Assembly (NCBI GenBank): GCA_015680685.1
Contig: MNCI01006668.1
Span: forward strand, 18,986-47,349
Source of the DNA: Gnetum montanum
Lineage: Eukaryota > Streptophyta > Gnetopsida > Gnetales > Gnetaceae
DNA length: 28,364 nucleotides
Direction: 5' to 3'
The first letter of the stretch is position 1; each line of letters starts with the position of its first letter. Below are positions 8,918 to 20,169 of the stretch, piece by piece. Made by a program: the position numbers and the translations under genes. The notes beneath the pieces were generated by a model, which saw only the letters and a list, made by a program, of their open reading frames with translations, did no database searches and was not told the DNA's origin.

Positions 8918-11800
8918 CTATGTAGGATGATGCACAAAATTGCTGGAGAAGATCACACCATCCTTGGGGGTGGTGGTTTTGATGGACCTTCTCCAGCCTC
9001 TAGTCCATGCGTAGGTGGTGACACAGATGTCGATAGCCCTGCGGTAGCTGCAACTTCTGGCAGTAGCTGCAACTTCTGGAGGCAGCCGGAAAGCCTCCAA
9101 GAGAGCCCTCATCTTTTCTTCTTTGCTTCTGGGGTCGTTCATGGTCCAGGAAGCTTCTCCAATGTGTGCTAGAATTGGAACTTCCCAAGGGCAAGGCAGC
9201 TCCAGAATGAGTTCTTTTAAGTTGATAAACTAGGCTACGAATTGCTTGTGTTCGATGTCAAACACTCGGATTGATGCTTGCAGCTGCTGGTAGTCATTCA
9301 TTCTTCGGGTCAGGTCTTCTGCGACTGTACATTATCCTTCAAAGCTTGGATGGAGGACCTCGAGTTTTGCATTTGCTATTGCCAACTTTTGTTTTGTTGC
9401 CTTGTGCACTTGGAACTTACCCTCATATAGGGAATATGAGGCATCCACTTATTTTTCTAACTTTGACCGCAGTATCCCAGCTGTGAGCGTAGCTAGGTTT
9501 GCATATCGAAGGTTGGCCAACTCCATGTATTCTCTCATTTTCTCAATCTGCAACTCCTTTAGGTGGATTTCTACTTTATTGTAGGCGTTCAACCCATTGA
9601 AGATAGATGGCCATACATCGCCTTCCTCTCGGAGCTGCTGGAGCACTTGGTTCATCTTGGCTTTGGCAACTTGAATGTGCTTCTTGTTTACCTCCTTCTG
9701 CAATCCCACTTGGTCCCTGTAATTATTTTTGACTTTTTCAAATTTCAAGGCCTTGTTCTTCCAAGCAACAATTTCGATTGTAGACTTCTGTTGCAATGCC
9801 GAACCTCCTCCATTGATAGATTCTAATTTTCAGTAGCCAACCTTCTTTTGTCAGCATTCATCCTGTTGGTGGATGAAATCTTTCATGTGTTTTTTCTTTG
9901 CACCAACATTGCGTACGCGATGAACTTTCGTAATCAGCTGCACGTTCTCTTGGCAAACCTCCGCCAAGTCCTTTTCTAAGTAATATGCTTGAGCATATGC
10001 GGAGAACTTATCAAAGATCACCGTCTCTTGCACATCCTCAATGACCTGCAGTTTAAGTTAAAGCTATTGAAAAGCTTCATCTTTGGTGATTTCACGGTTG
10101 AGAATGGATGGATTGACAAGCTGGGCTCTTAATTGGGCTACCTCAGTTGCCAAGCGCTGACAAGCGGCTTGAGCAGCTTCTAGTTGCCCCTCCAAAATGA
10201 GGCTCTTATCCCTTGCCGAGAGTAGCTCCGACTAGGTTGCAGTAATGTTGTCCAAAAGGTCGAAGACATCTGGAAGCAGTTTCTCGGTTCCCACCTAACA
10301 ATTCTTCATGTTGGGCTGCATCAATCTTGCTACGCGAAGTTCTAGCAGAGACCTATACAACTTGTAGTCCATGAATATTTGGTACAGGTGTTGCCGGTGC
10401 ATTGAGAACCATAGCAATTGTATCAGCAACCACTTCAGCTTAACTTCTTGTCCCTGGTGCTACACCACCAGGATCGTTGCCTCTTCACCATCTTCGAAGC
10501 ATACCGAGAAGGTAGCAGCATTCCCTGAGATTTTGGAAAATAACTGCTAAGTTGCGGTTGATACATCTCAGATGCTTGGATTTGTTCTGGTTGGAATTGG
10601 TGCTCGGGCAGTGGAGAATATCGACCCTACACTTTCAAGTAAGCTGATTGATTGAGCCACTTGCTCCAGGTGGCTCATGGTAGGGCGATAGACCGAAGGA
10701 TCTTCTCCTCCACCAGTCTTGCTAGATTGCTCTTGCTTGCTCAAGATAATTTCTCGGATCTCACGGATGTATTCTCCCATGTTTTGCGAGCTCGGCTGTG
10801 TTGTTTCTGCAGGTGGTGGAGGTGGTTGCTGCTCTTCCTCTGTTTGTTTGGTGGCAGGATTTTTATCTTTCATCATCTCTCACCACGAGGAAATTGGGGC
10901 GCACCAGATTATGTCATTAGAATATCATGCTATCCCTACCCGTTTGCACAACTTTCAGATTAGGTAGGGAAAGGGGAGAGCCCGTCTTCCATGTTCGTTC
11001 CTAGGGAACTTCTTTTCAATCTCTAAAAATAGCAGCTATGGAAGACTCATGGGGAATTTCCCACTCAAGGCGGCACACACACGAGTGGAGAAGGTAGTGA
11101 TTTTACTGGGTCTTACCGTTGGATTTAAATGGTAAGACGTGATCTTTGAGTATACTCTCTCCACCGTGGTCAAGGAGCCAAATTCCTTGCACTCTATCTC
11201 GTAGCACTGTTTGTTCCATTGCACCTTTACCTCTGGATCGGCCTGCTTTTGAATTTCTACCACATTTGCCCCAATTTCAGGCAACCCCAGAGCTTGTGCT
11301 ATTGCTTCCAAAGAGTAAGAGACATAAATGTCTCTGATTCTTACTCTAGACCTTGGTTGTCGATTCGACCAAAAGAGATAAGTTTATCCTAAGTACCATT
11401 CACCACTAGTTATGATGATTGGCCACATTGGAAACTTCTATAGTTGGAGCCTCACATCTTCTGGCGTGTGCTCGAGGAATGGTCCAAAATTTAGCTCTTA
11501 GAAGACCATTCACTGCATTTGGCTTGACGTGATAGCATCAAGGCAGGCTTGGGTCAGGGTGACCTCAAGCCATAGTGCTATCCCAGGAGTCTCATCCCCG
11601 AGCAATTGCTCACCAGGAATCTCCTCTTAGGGAATTTGATGAATAGATTCCATGTTAGGTCTTTCGCAGAAGGGCCCAGTTGCATGAAAGCCCTCCACAT
11701 GCTCTGGCGGTTGCACACCTCGTCCCCTTCCCGTGCATGGGTGCTTGTCCCTTGGTTGAGATGGTCCTTCATCCTTTGGATGTCTTGGTTTGGGTGCCAT
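8918..11800 (-). pseudogene. Third ORF of E0, downstream of pol: unknown coiled-coil protein (decayed)
   Basis: From the ATG at 11800 one frame runs to a TAG at 8918-8920, about 960 codons, with in-frame stops (first TAA at 11627-11629) but no net frameshift. Open stretches in this frame are 11311-11036, 10876-10568, 10033-9851, 9796-9449 and 9142-8918. Visible parts: a basic, Pro-rich start (MAPKPRHPKDEGP), a mixed globular part (EAIAQALGLPEIGANVVEIQ), a Glu/Gln/Pro linker (EEEQQPPPPPAETTQPSSQ) and a long charged helical part likely to form coiled coils (about 10030-9450). I see no signal peptide or membrane segment, so it does not look like an envelope protein despite its env-like position. 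I do not recognise the family. It is in the sense of gag-pol. Between it and the PPT (8716-8917) I see nothing. Confidence 0.65.
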
Positions 11801-12013
11801 CTGCAATCAAACATAACCACTTGTTAGACCATTCATAAGTAGCTTAAGATGGTTTGTATATACTTTCTCAGTTTGACTAAGTTATGTTAATGGCACAAGC
11901 ACACCGTTAAATCTCCTGGAGTGTTAATTTAGGGATTAGGATCAAAGTTTTCATAATTAACAACTAATTAATTAATTACACAAAGGCACCACCCCCCACG
12001 ACTGAGAGCATAC
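11801..12013 (-). other. Candidate 213-bp intron before the third ORF of E0
   Basis: On the minus strand the donor is CCAGAG|GTATGC (12013) and the acceptor TTTGATTGCAG ends at 11801, directly before the ATG. A branch-point-like CTAAC lies about 22 bases upstream of the acceptor, and the interior is AT-rich (runs of TTAATTAATTA), as usual for plant introns. Donor and acceptor positions match those in E1. Confidence 0.6.
11993..12003 (-). promoter_or_regulatory. Internal purine motif AGTCGTGGGGG (E0, intron start)
   Basis: On the minus strand the motif lies about 10 bases after the donor. It is the same as in E2 (22412) and differs by one transition from E1 (1006). Confidence 0.5.
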
Positions 12014-12156
12014 CTCTGGTTGCGTAAAAAATGCAAGGACAGGTTGATGCGAACACGCGATGAAATGTAGTTGCAGTTGGAAGGGTTAGGCAAAACAAAT
12101 GGCAAAAACTCCCGTCAAGTTGAACTCCAAATGACAAAAATGAAAGCGTAATGGGT

Positions 12157-12290
12157 GTATATATAGGGGTTGGGTGCTACGTTGATGGGGCTGTGTATAC
12201 ACGACCGTGTATACGCAGGCGCTGCATATACGGGGCCCTGTATATGCCGCGTTGTTCACCCGTGGACCAGCGTTGACCAACCCATAAAAC
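12157..12290 (-). promoter_or_regulatory. Internal promoter upstream of the third ORF of E0
   Basis: On the minus strand a TATA box CCTATATATAC lies at 12167-12157, about 145 bases before the candidate donor. Upstream (12180-12250) lie GCATATACAGGGCCCCGTAT, TGCGTATACACGG and GTGTATACACAGCCCCATCA. The E0 LTR U3 carries very similar words (TGTGTATACGGGGCCGTGTA, TATACGCAGCC) at a similar distance from its own TATA box. This U3-like segment is not seen at the corresponding place in E1 or E2. Confidence 0.5.
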
Positions 12291-12299
12291 ACCCGAAAT

Positions 12300-13820
12300 A
12301 ATGAATTTCAAAACTCAAATTGAGGCAGTTGAAGCATGGGAAAGGCCCAGTCATGGCTGAGGAGATGAGGAAGGTAATGAATGGCGAAAAAGGGACAAAA
12401 TTGGAGAACAGGATTTAAAAAGAACTCTGTGAGGAAGAAATCGAATGATGGGACACTGAAAATAAGCAAACAAGGAATCCAAAGGATGGGAGGCTGAACA
12501 AGCAGAACCAGGAATATGCAGGTGGGTCCTCCCCATAGCAGGCAACAACCTCTGTAGCCCTTGCATACCCTCAACACCAGGGTCCGTGGGCCTGGGTGCC
12601 AAGAATTGGTGTTGACCAGTGAAGTCTCCAAACCAAGAGAACCCGCCAAGGCATGAGAGACCTACAGAAAACACAACGAACACACAAAACATAAAAAGGG
12701 CAGTGAGGTGAGGACAGAGAGAAGTGGGAATGGAGGGAGGGAGAGAATAGAAATTTCGAGTGTCAACCACATGAAACCCCATGTGCGATCGTGGTTAAGT
12801 GACCTTGTAGAACCTTTCCTGAGTTCAGACCGAAAACCATCCACAGTCAATGACATCGCAGTGATAGACGAAGTCCCGACTATTCCCCAAGGAAGCAAGA
12901 ATGACCCCACAAAGAACCACCACTCTAGGAAACATGAGAAGAAGGAAGTGAAACAGGACAAAGTTAGAGGGGACCAAGGAAGGCCCATAACCAGTGCGTG
13001 TGGCCTATGAGAGGCAGTCTAAGGGGTGTGCTTTGAATTCCCCTGTGATTCGTTTTTCTTTTCTCTTGTTTGAGGGAACCACAACATACAAAGACCCATG
13101 TGTGTATGCATGCATCCAACTAGGGCGTGTGCTTTGAATCCTCATGTTATTTTTTTTTGTGTTTTGAATTTTTCAGTGAGGACCACGTCATGTAAGGTCA
13201 AACTACCCAGAAGATTATGTGGAGAGAGATGTGGAGTGGTAGGAAATTCGTAAGGACACACTAGCAACCTAGGGAATAGAACAGAACAACGAATAAAGAA
13301 GTCCCCTTGAAGTCACACCTGATTCAAACCATTGGGTCATCCCTTAGTTGGGGAACTACACAAGTCACACATTAATTAAAATGTTTTTAAGTGAAGGGGT
13401 TGCATGTTCACAACAAAAGGAAAACCATGGAATGGTGAATGGGTGAATGACATAGACTCACTAACGAGTTTATGACCTGAAAATAAACGTAAAATCCAAG
13501 GACAACCATGCAATGGCGAGAGCTAGATAACGAGGAAGACTATTACAATACCCATTGTAACGAAAATCGACTGCGCCAGGCACCTAAAGACAATACAACG
13601 ATGTCTTAGCAATCACACGAAAAAAATGGATAGATACAAAAAAAATGAAAAATAATTAAAGAAAATGAAAAGATGTTCAAAGAATGTGTAAACATATGAA
13701 TGATGGTGAAAGACAAAAAAGTGTAAAACAACAAGTGTAAACAAAAAAGTGGAAAACAAAGAAGTGAAAACAAAAAAGTGTAAAATAAAAAATGACAAAA
13801 TGGTGAGGGGTGTAGGAAGA
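12300..13820 (-). other. Conserved noncoding block between integrase and third ORF (E0)
   Basis: No frame is kept here, but the minus strand aligns by eye with 21100-22400 (E2) and 1-990 (E1). Landmarks are TTCAAAGCACAC followed by CTTAGAC, GTGGTGGTTCTTTGTGGGG, TGATGTCATTGACTGTGGAT-like text and GGGGAGGACCCAC. The first part (13600-13800) is a low-complexity TTTTACACTTTTTTG tract also found after E2 pol at 21130. The frames at 12351-12782 minus and 12708-13010 plus are not conserved between copies. It may hold RNA structure or export signals. Confidence 0.55.
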
Positions 13821-13824
13821 TGGA

Positions 13825-15190
13825 TCAGTAGGGATGATGGTCTCCCCCATGACTGGGTGGAAAGGAGGAGACATGAAAAATGGAGCGTGGGAAATCGGTT
13901 GATGACGAGGTGGTGGCACTGGTTGTGTGGAGCTCATGTAAAGGTTTTACTTGTTGGTGGTTGACTAACTGTGTTCTGGTGGGATCCCTAGGTTTGTGGA
14001 TATGCAAGGCCCCAAATGGGAAGGTTTTGGAGACAAGATAAGGTCCCTCCCATAGTGTCTGAAACTTTTTTGGTTGGGATACATGTGAGGGGTTCCAATA
14101 TAATACATTGTCTCCACAGCAAAATGTGACCTTCCGAATCTTAAGATCATGTCGTTTCTTGTTATAGGCCTTGTGGGTTTCATTTAAAAATAGGGCCACT
14201 AATCAGCTCTCATCTAGCATACTTAAATTGATTAATCGTTCATGTTGTGCTAGTGGTAGGTCAAGGCCAAGGTCACTGGCTATGGATAGTATCCAGAGTT
14301 CTGCTTGGATTGAAAGTTTTGGCAACTTTCTATACACTAACTCATAGGGAGAGTATCCTACAGGAAGTTTCCAAGTGGAGTGATAGGCCCATAGGGCATC
14401 GTTGAGTTTGGTACTCCAATCCCTCTTGTATTTGTTAATGGTTCGGGTAAGGATCTTGGTGATCTCCCTATTGGTGGCTTCGGCTTTCCTGTTGGCTTGG
14501 GGGTGATAGGGTGTTGTAAATTTATGTGTTACCCTTAAGCGTTACATGAGTTTCTGAAAAGTGACACCTATGAAGTGAGTCCCATTATCAGAAATGAGTG
14601 CGCGTGGGACTCCAAACCTGGTAATGATTTGTTGTTAGACAAATTGTGTGGCGGTGTTGGAAAAATAGTCGACGACGGCTGCCCCTTCTGCCCACTTTGT
14701 ACAGTAGTCCACAGCCACGATGATGTATGCCTTTCCGTTTGACAAGGGGATGATGGACCCCATGAAGTTGATACCCTAGATGTCAAAGGGCTCCAGTGGC
14801 TGGATTCACTGTTGAGGTCCCTCTAATCATGCCATCATGCCACCATCTCTTTGGCATCATTTGCAGGAGTGGGTGAACCATTGTGTGTCTCTGAAAAGTG
14901 TAGGCCAGTAATACCTTGCAAGCAGGATTTTAATGACCATTCGGTGTCTAGCATAGTGGTCCCGACAAGGATGCTCATGAGCATCTTGGAGGATGCTTAG
15001 TGTATCATCATCAGGGACACACCATCAAACCAAGCCGTCTGTGCACACCTTGTAGAGGTGGTCGTTGATTTCCATGAAACACTTGGCCTTATGAAGAAAC
15101 TGTTGTTTCTGTCGATGGTTCCACTCCTTTGGCAGCTCTTGGGTTGTAAGGTAGGTGAGGATGTGATTGAACCAAGGGGATTCCTTAGAT
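13825..15190 (-). pseudogene. E0 integrase (decayed)
   Basis: The minus strand encodes the zinc-finger region (His pair and a C-K-stop-C pair near 14990-14860), the catalytic core and the C-terminal domain. The core keeps the second Asp (ISDNGTHF, codon 14589-14587) and the Glu (KAEATNRE, codon 14481-14479), 35 residues apart. The first Asp is Asn (GINFMG, codon 14769-14767), a single G-to-A change that removes catalysis. The C-terminus (YWNPSHVSQPKKFQTLWEGP) has no chromodomain and ends at 13825. The frame is the same as in the second half of RNase H, with several stops. Confidence 0.88.
13844..13854 (-). promoter_or_regulatory. Purine motif AGTCATGGGGG at E0 pol end
   Basis: The exact PPT 11-mer lies inside the last codons of pol on the minus strand. 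E2 has a one-base variant in the same place (7779). Confidence 0.5.
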
Positions 15191-15229
15191 GCCTAAGGAT
15201 CAACTGTGCCTGTGAAGAGGAGTTCATCT

Positions 15230-17464
15230 GGAAACTGGTTAGATAAGGACTCCTCCTCTTTTACGTCATCCCATCGTAATCGAGACAAGTGGTTAGCAAC
15301 CACATTCTCGGTCTCCTTTTGATCTACCTTGGTAAGTTCAAACTCTTGAAGAATCACCAGCCACCAAATTATGTAGGGGCTCACCATTGGTTTGTTCATC
15401 AAAAATCGAATAGCACTGTGGTCCGTGTGCACAAACACCTCGTATCCAAGCACATAGTACCAGAATTTATCCAAAGGCGAACACCACCACCATCAACTCC
15501 TTCTCGATGGTGGTATAGTTCAGCTGAGCACCCACAATGCTACAGCTTGCATAGTGGATATAATATGGACAATTCTGATCATCACACTGTGTAAACATGG
15601 CTCCCAAGGCGTAGTTGGAGGCATCTGTCATAATGTGAAAGGGTCTAGACCAATCAGGTGCCCGTAGAACCAGAGCTTCTACGAGTTTTTGTTTCAGCTC
15701 TTGGAATGTAGACTCGCATTCCTTGGTCCAGATGAATGAAGTGTCTTTCTTTGTAAGTTCTACCAACAGCCGGGCGATCTTCAAGAAGTGCTCAATGAAA
15801 CACCGGTAGTAACCAGTGTGTCCAAGGAATGACCAAACATCTTTGACGGTACTTGGTTGGCAGGTGATTCCTTGGATGACCTTGATCTTTTCAGGGTCTA
15901 TGTTGATCCCTGTTGATGAGATGCAATGCCCTAGCACAATGCCCTCTTGGACCATCAAATGGCTCTTTTTTCAATTGAGCCGCAGATTGGTGTCTACACA
16001 CTGCTTTAGAACCTGCTCTAGATGGTCCAAGGCTTGCTTGAACATGGTCCTATAGGTGGAGAAGTCGTCCATGAAGACTTCTATACCATTGCCGATTTGT
16101 TGCTGGAAGATGCTTAGGACAAGGTGTTGGAACGTCGCAGGTACATTGCACAGGCCAAAGGGCATCTTCTTATATGCAAAAGTCCCCCATCGACTTGTGA
16201 ATGTTATTTTGACCTAATCCTTTGGTGCTATTTGGATTTGGTTATAACCACTATAACCATCCAAAAAACTGTAGTATCGGTGTCCTGCGATGGTGTCCAA
16301 CATGTGGTCCACAAATGGATGCAAAAAGTGGTCCTTGAAGGTTTGCCATATTGAGCAATTAGAAATCAGTACCGACCCTCCACTTGCCACCTTTCTTGGG
16401 CACAATAATAAGTGGGCTAACCCATTTGCTATCAGCGACAGAATAGATGAATCCTGCCTTAAGAAATTTTTCGATTTCATCTTTTACGATCTACTTCAAT
16501 TTTGGATTCAACCATCTTTGTGGCTATCATCGTGGCTTCATGGAAGGGTCAAGGTAGATCCGATGCTGGTAGACCCTAGGATCAACTCTAGTTAACTCAG
16601 GATATGACCATGTGAATGCAGCAACCCATTTGTTTACCATCTCCAGCAATTCCTTTTCCTGTTCAGGAGTAAGGGTAGCATTGATAATTACCGGCTTGCT
16701 ATTTTGCAAGAATGCATATTCCAAGTTATCTGGTAAATACTTTAGCTCTAGGGGCTCTTATTTAAAACTCTCAGGGATTTGTAGTGTTCCCCAGTCATCT
16801 TGGTCATCAACAGTGGAGATCTATTGATGAACCACTTCCATCTCATCTGTGCTTTCAACATAGGCTTGCACTAGCCCCTCAGACGGTTCTATGCACAATG
16901 TGCTGCTAGTAGGATCAGCTATTAGCCATTGGGTGCCTTCTTGGTTAGTGGTTGTTGCGTATAGGCACTGTTAAATAGGTGATTCCTCAGTACACTGACT
17001 ACATGCTTGAATGGATATCTGCTTAGCGGACCATAATTGCTGTACACAGTTGCACCTTGAGTCACTGTACACGATGCATGGAACTCTTTTCTTCTTGATC
17101 TTTCCAAAATGATTTTCTATTGAAATTTCTAAGGACAAATCTTGGAGTCCTAGTTATGCATCCATTGTGCTTAGCTAGGCTCTTCCCATGATGATTGAGA
17201 AGTTTCCCTTACAATTCTCTACACGGATGACCAGGAAATTAGCAGGATAGGACCACCCACAAACGGTGGTCACAATGTCCTCCACCAAACCCAAGGGAAC
17301 GCTGATGGACTGGTCTTCTAGCTCGAGCAAGATGTTGCTCTTCTTTAGTGGGGACAAGTTTTAGTTCTTGTACATATCATGAGAGATCAAATTGACCGAT
17401 GACCCTGAGTCCAAAAGAGCTTTGCACGACTCATTCCCTGCCACTTGAAGATAAATTAGGGGGC
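15230..17464 (-). pseudogene. E0 protease, reverse transcriptase and RNase H (decayed)
   Basis: The aspartic protease has an intact Asp-Ser-Gly (codons 17411-17403, ALLDSGSSVNLIS) and IIMGRA at its end. After a linker (WGTLQIPESF, NSKPVIINATL), RT runs from about 16570: WVSPLIIVPKKGGKWRV, YYSFLDGYSGYNQIQIAP, MPFGLCNVPATFQ, and the catalytic FMDD with both Asp codons (16069-16064). RNase H follows with DASNYALGAMFTQ, TIEKELM and HTDHSAIRFLMN. Protease to early RT is in the gag frame. One shift lies near 16345 and an extra G near 15472 causes another. Several stops add to the decay. Confidence 0.9.
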
Positions 17465-20003
17465 TTCCCGAATCTGTCAATTTTTAGGGAAGAGAACCTG
17501 CTTTGATCTAGTCAGTCACGACATGTGTGAGCATAATCGTTTGGATGTTGGAGTGTGGTGGAGTGGAGGACTTCTCGGATGGTATGGTGGTAGAGGCGTT
17601 GGTAGGTTCGGAGGCATTAGCCACAGGCGTAGGTGAGGGTGTGTTCAGATTATTGGGCTAGAAAAAAGAATGTTTATGTGGCTTGGGTTCTAGTCCACTC
17701 AGCCGAGGTGCCAATTGTAAGTTAACAGCCCTCGTAGCATTTCGTCGTTGTGGCTGTGATGGTATTTCTCCTTGCATTGATGGAGCAGGTGTCAACTACT
17801 TGGGATGGTGTGGAGGAGTGGCAGAAGAAGGTGATGGAGGGTAGAAAAGATGTGGGTTTGTCCCCCTTGGTGATGGAGATGGATGTCAAAAATATTCAGG
17901 GGGGTGATAGTAACTGGGAAAGGTCGCATGACTGGAAGAGTCTCTTGGAGAGACCAGTTGCTAAACATAGTACCCATAAGGATCTAACTTCTTGTAAGGG
18001 TACTACTACCTTGGAGGTGGCATCCCCCATGCCTATGGTTGCTGCCACTGTTGGAAGTATTCATACGGTTGCAGGGGCATTCCACTTGGATAATATCCTT
18101 GCTGCTACTGGTGGAACCGCCTAGAATTACCTTGTGGATAAGGTAACCTTTGGGGTGTTTTCCGTTGCACCAAACGAGGGTTCAAGGCATACACCCCAGT
18201 CTCTTGAAGGTATGACACCATAGGACAACATCCCTTAGGATGTTCATATTGGCATATGCCACATTCATCGTCTTCGATGTCAGAGTCTGCAACCTGCTCT
18301 ACTATAGCAAATTTTTCCTTACCCTTATGTTGGGCACGTTCAACTCCCTTCTTCCTGCGTCGATCATGGTCGCTACCCTGTTCTTTGGAATCTTTTGCAA
18401 TTTTCAATACACTTTGAAATTTCTAGTCTAAAGAGGCCCACATTTTATCCACCTTTGTCGACATTTCAGATGCAAACTTCTATAACGGCAAAGTCTTTCG
18501 ATTCACTGCTGCTTCCAATGATGACTCATCCTCCTCATCACAAAATTGAACCTTCCTTTTTTTGAGGGAAGGGTCCCACTTGAATTCTTCTGCACTCTCC
18601 TTTTTCCTAAGTTCTCCTTCCTCCTTGGCCGCCTGCTCAATGAGGCATTGCAACTGATGGGCCCTTAGCTCCAATAGTTGTCCCTTGGCGTACACGCCAA
18701 GGGTCTTTCATGTTTCAAAACGGAGCCCATCAATGATGTGGTGAAGCTCTGCTCGCTGAGAGTAACCATGACTAGGGCACTAATGCAACAGTGAGTAGTA
18801 CCTGCTCATGGCAGCATCCAAGGGTTCATGATTCCCTTGATTCCAACCTTGGATTTGTCATCTCATATTCACCACTCTAGAGTATATTTGATATTTTTCA
18901 TTAAAAATTTCAAGCATCGTACTCCATCTTTTGATTGATTTTGGCTCCAAGGACTGGTACCAACTTTCAGCTTCTTTGATGAGTGTGCAAGGGAACAACT
19001 TCAACTGTTGCCAATCATTATCAATGTTTTGCAGGGTGTAGGCATCATGGAACACCTGCAGGTGGGTCTACAGATCACAGTTGTATTCCCCTTCAAATCT
19101 AGGGATGTTGTTCATATCAACACACTTGATCCGACTATCCTTCATGTGCCTACTTGGAATGTGAACTGCCTCTGTGATCTGGAGCATGCTCCGAGTAGCT
19201 AACAATGGCTCGTTCGAATCATAGTCCTGTTGGGGACCATGATGTCTATGACAATTTCGGCTACCCCTTCTTTCATGTTGGTGAGCATCACGTGATTAGT
19301 CATGTGCTTGCTCACGTTGCCCCTTCCAAACTTGTTTACCACTGTCCTTTCGCTCCTACCTTCCCTGATTACACTTAGAGCCTAAGCTTGATGAAGGCAC
19401 AGGAGAGTGGGAGGACGGAGAAGAAGGAGAAGCATTGCCACTACTCTGGCATCGATCTCCCCATCTACCCTGATGACAGCCTCGGTCATCCAACCTAGCC
19501 TTGCTGTGTGACCCTCCATCCCCTTGAGCATCATGGTCACTTGGAGGTTTGTTTTGAATGATTGATTGGATGAACTACTGCCCCAGGGGAAGTTCGGTTG
19601 AATGGATATCATGAAAGATGGGATCCCCATGGTCTTCTGGCCCTTGCGAGAATAAGGGGTTACTGAATTGTTTCCCCTTCTGCTGTTCATATCTGTCCTC
19701 CTGTTGTTGGTATCTTGTCCATTGAGCCTCTGTGGGACGATAGTCTTGGTAGTCATGGTCCTCCATGACATACTCCGGCACCTGGTCTTGGATGCCCAAT
19801 CTGCCTAGATTATGATATAGCATCGTAGGAGCTGCTCAGTTGGGCGGTAGCATGATGCTACCCTCCATGTCCCGCCATCAGAGATGCTCATCTTGATGTA
19901 GGATGAATCTGAAATCAAGGACATATTCATTGGGATGTTTGTACACCACCCGACATTCTTGCGGCACCGGTGGTTCAAATACCTTTCTCCTATGAGAAGA
20001 CAT
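17465..20003 (-). pseudogene. E0 gag (decayed), same frame as protease
   Basis: The start at 20003 (MSSHRRKVFEPP) is chosen because E3 gag begins alike (MSSSHKSTSPP at 23344), each about 150-170 bases after a PBS. The N-terminus continues HPNEYVLDFRFILHQDE. The gag core (about 19060-18700) has HDAYTLQNIDNDWQQLKLFP and EAESWYQSLEPKSIKRWSTM, the usual Retrotrans_gag pattern. A basic region is followed by a Cys/His cluster CGICQYEHPKGCCP (about 18263-18225), a likely short zinc knuckle. The 17465-18100 part links to protease. Stops occur, but the frame is unbroken from 20003 into RT, so gag and pol were probably one ORF. Confidence 0.8.
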
Positions 20004-20150
20004 GTTGGATGTTAGATGGTCCATGTAATCAGTGTACCTTACTAGTTATTTAAATTCTCCTAGCATGTGTAAATATTTCTATCCTGGGTCCATTCCAATG
20101 ACTCGAATGATAATTTCACTACGGTTAGATGACGCATGTAAGACTAATAG

Positions 20151-20169
20151 TCCTCGACAATAGCACCAA
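20151..20169 (-). promoter_or_regulatory. Primer-binding site of E0 (decayed)
   Basis: On the minus strand TTGGTGCTATTGTCGAGGA follows the LTR end. It is the E3 PBS with C-to-T and G-to-A changes, most at former CpG sites. The intact form is complementary to the plant tRNA-Asp 3' end. Confidence 0.8.

Noticed and set aside
8918-11800. Reading the E0 third ORF as a retroviral envelope gene
   Set aside because: Only the position fits. I see no signal peptide, cleavage site or membrane anchor, and the C-terminal part looks like a soluble coiled coil.
12351-12988. Overlapping minus-strand frames of 143 and 108 codons
   Set aside because: They lie in the conserved noncoding block, and the same region of E1 and E2 shows no matching frame.
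12708-13010. 100-codon plus-strand frame
   Set aside because: It runs opposite to E0, has no homolog in E1 or E2, and codon text shows no domain.
17750-18124. 124-codon plus-strand frame
   Set aside because: It is the opposite strand of the gag-protease linker of E0.
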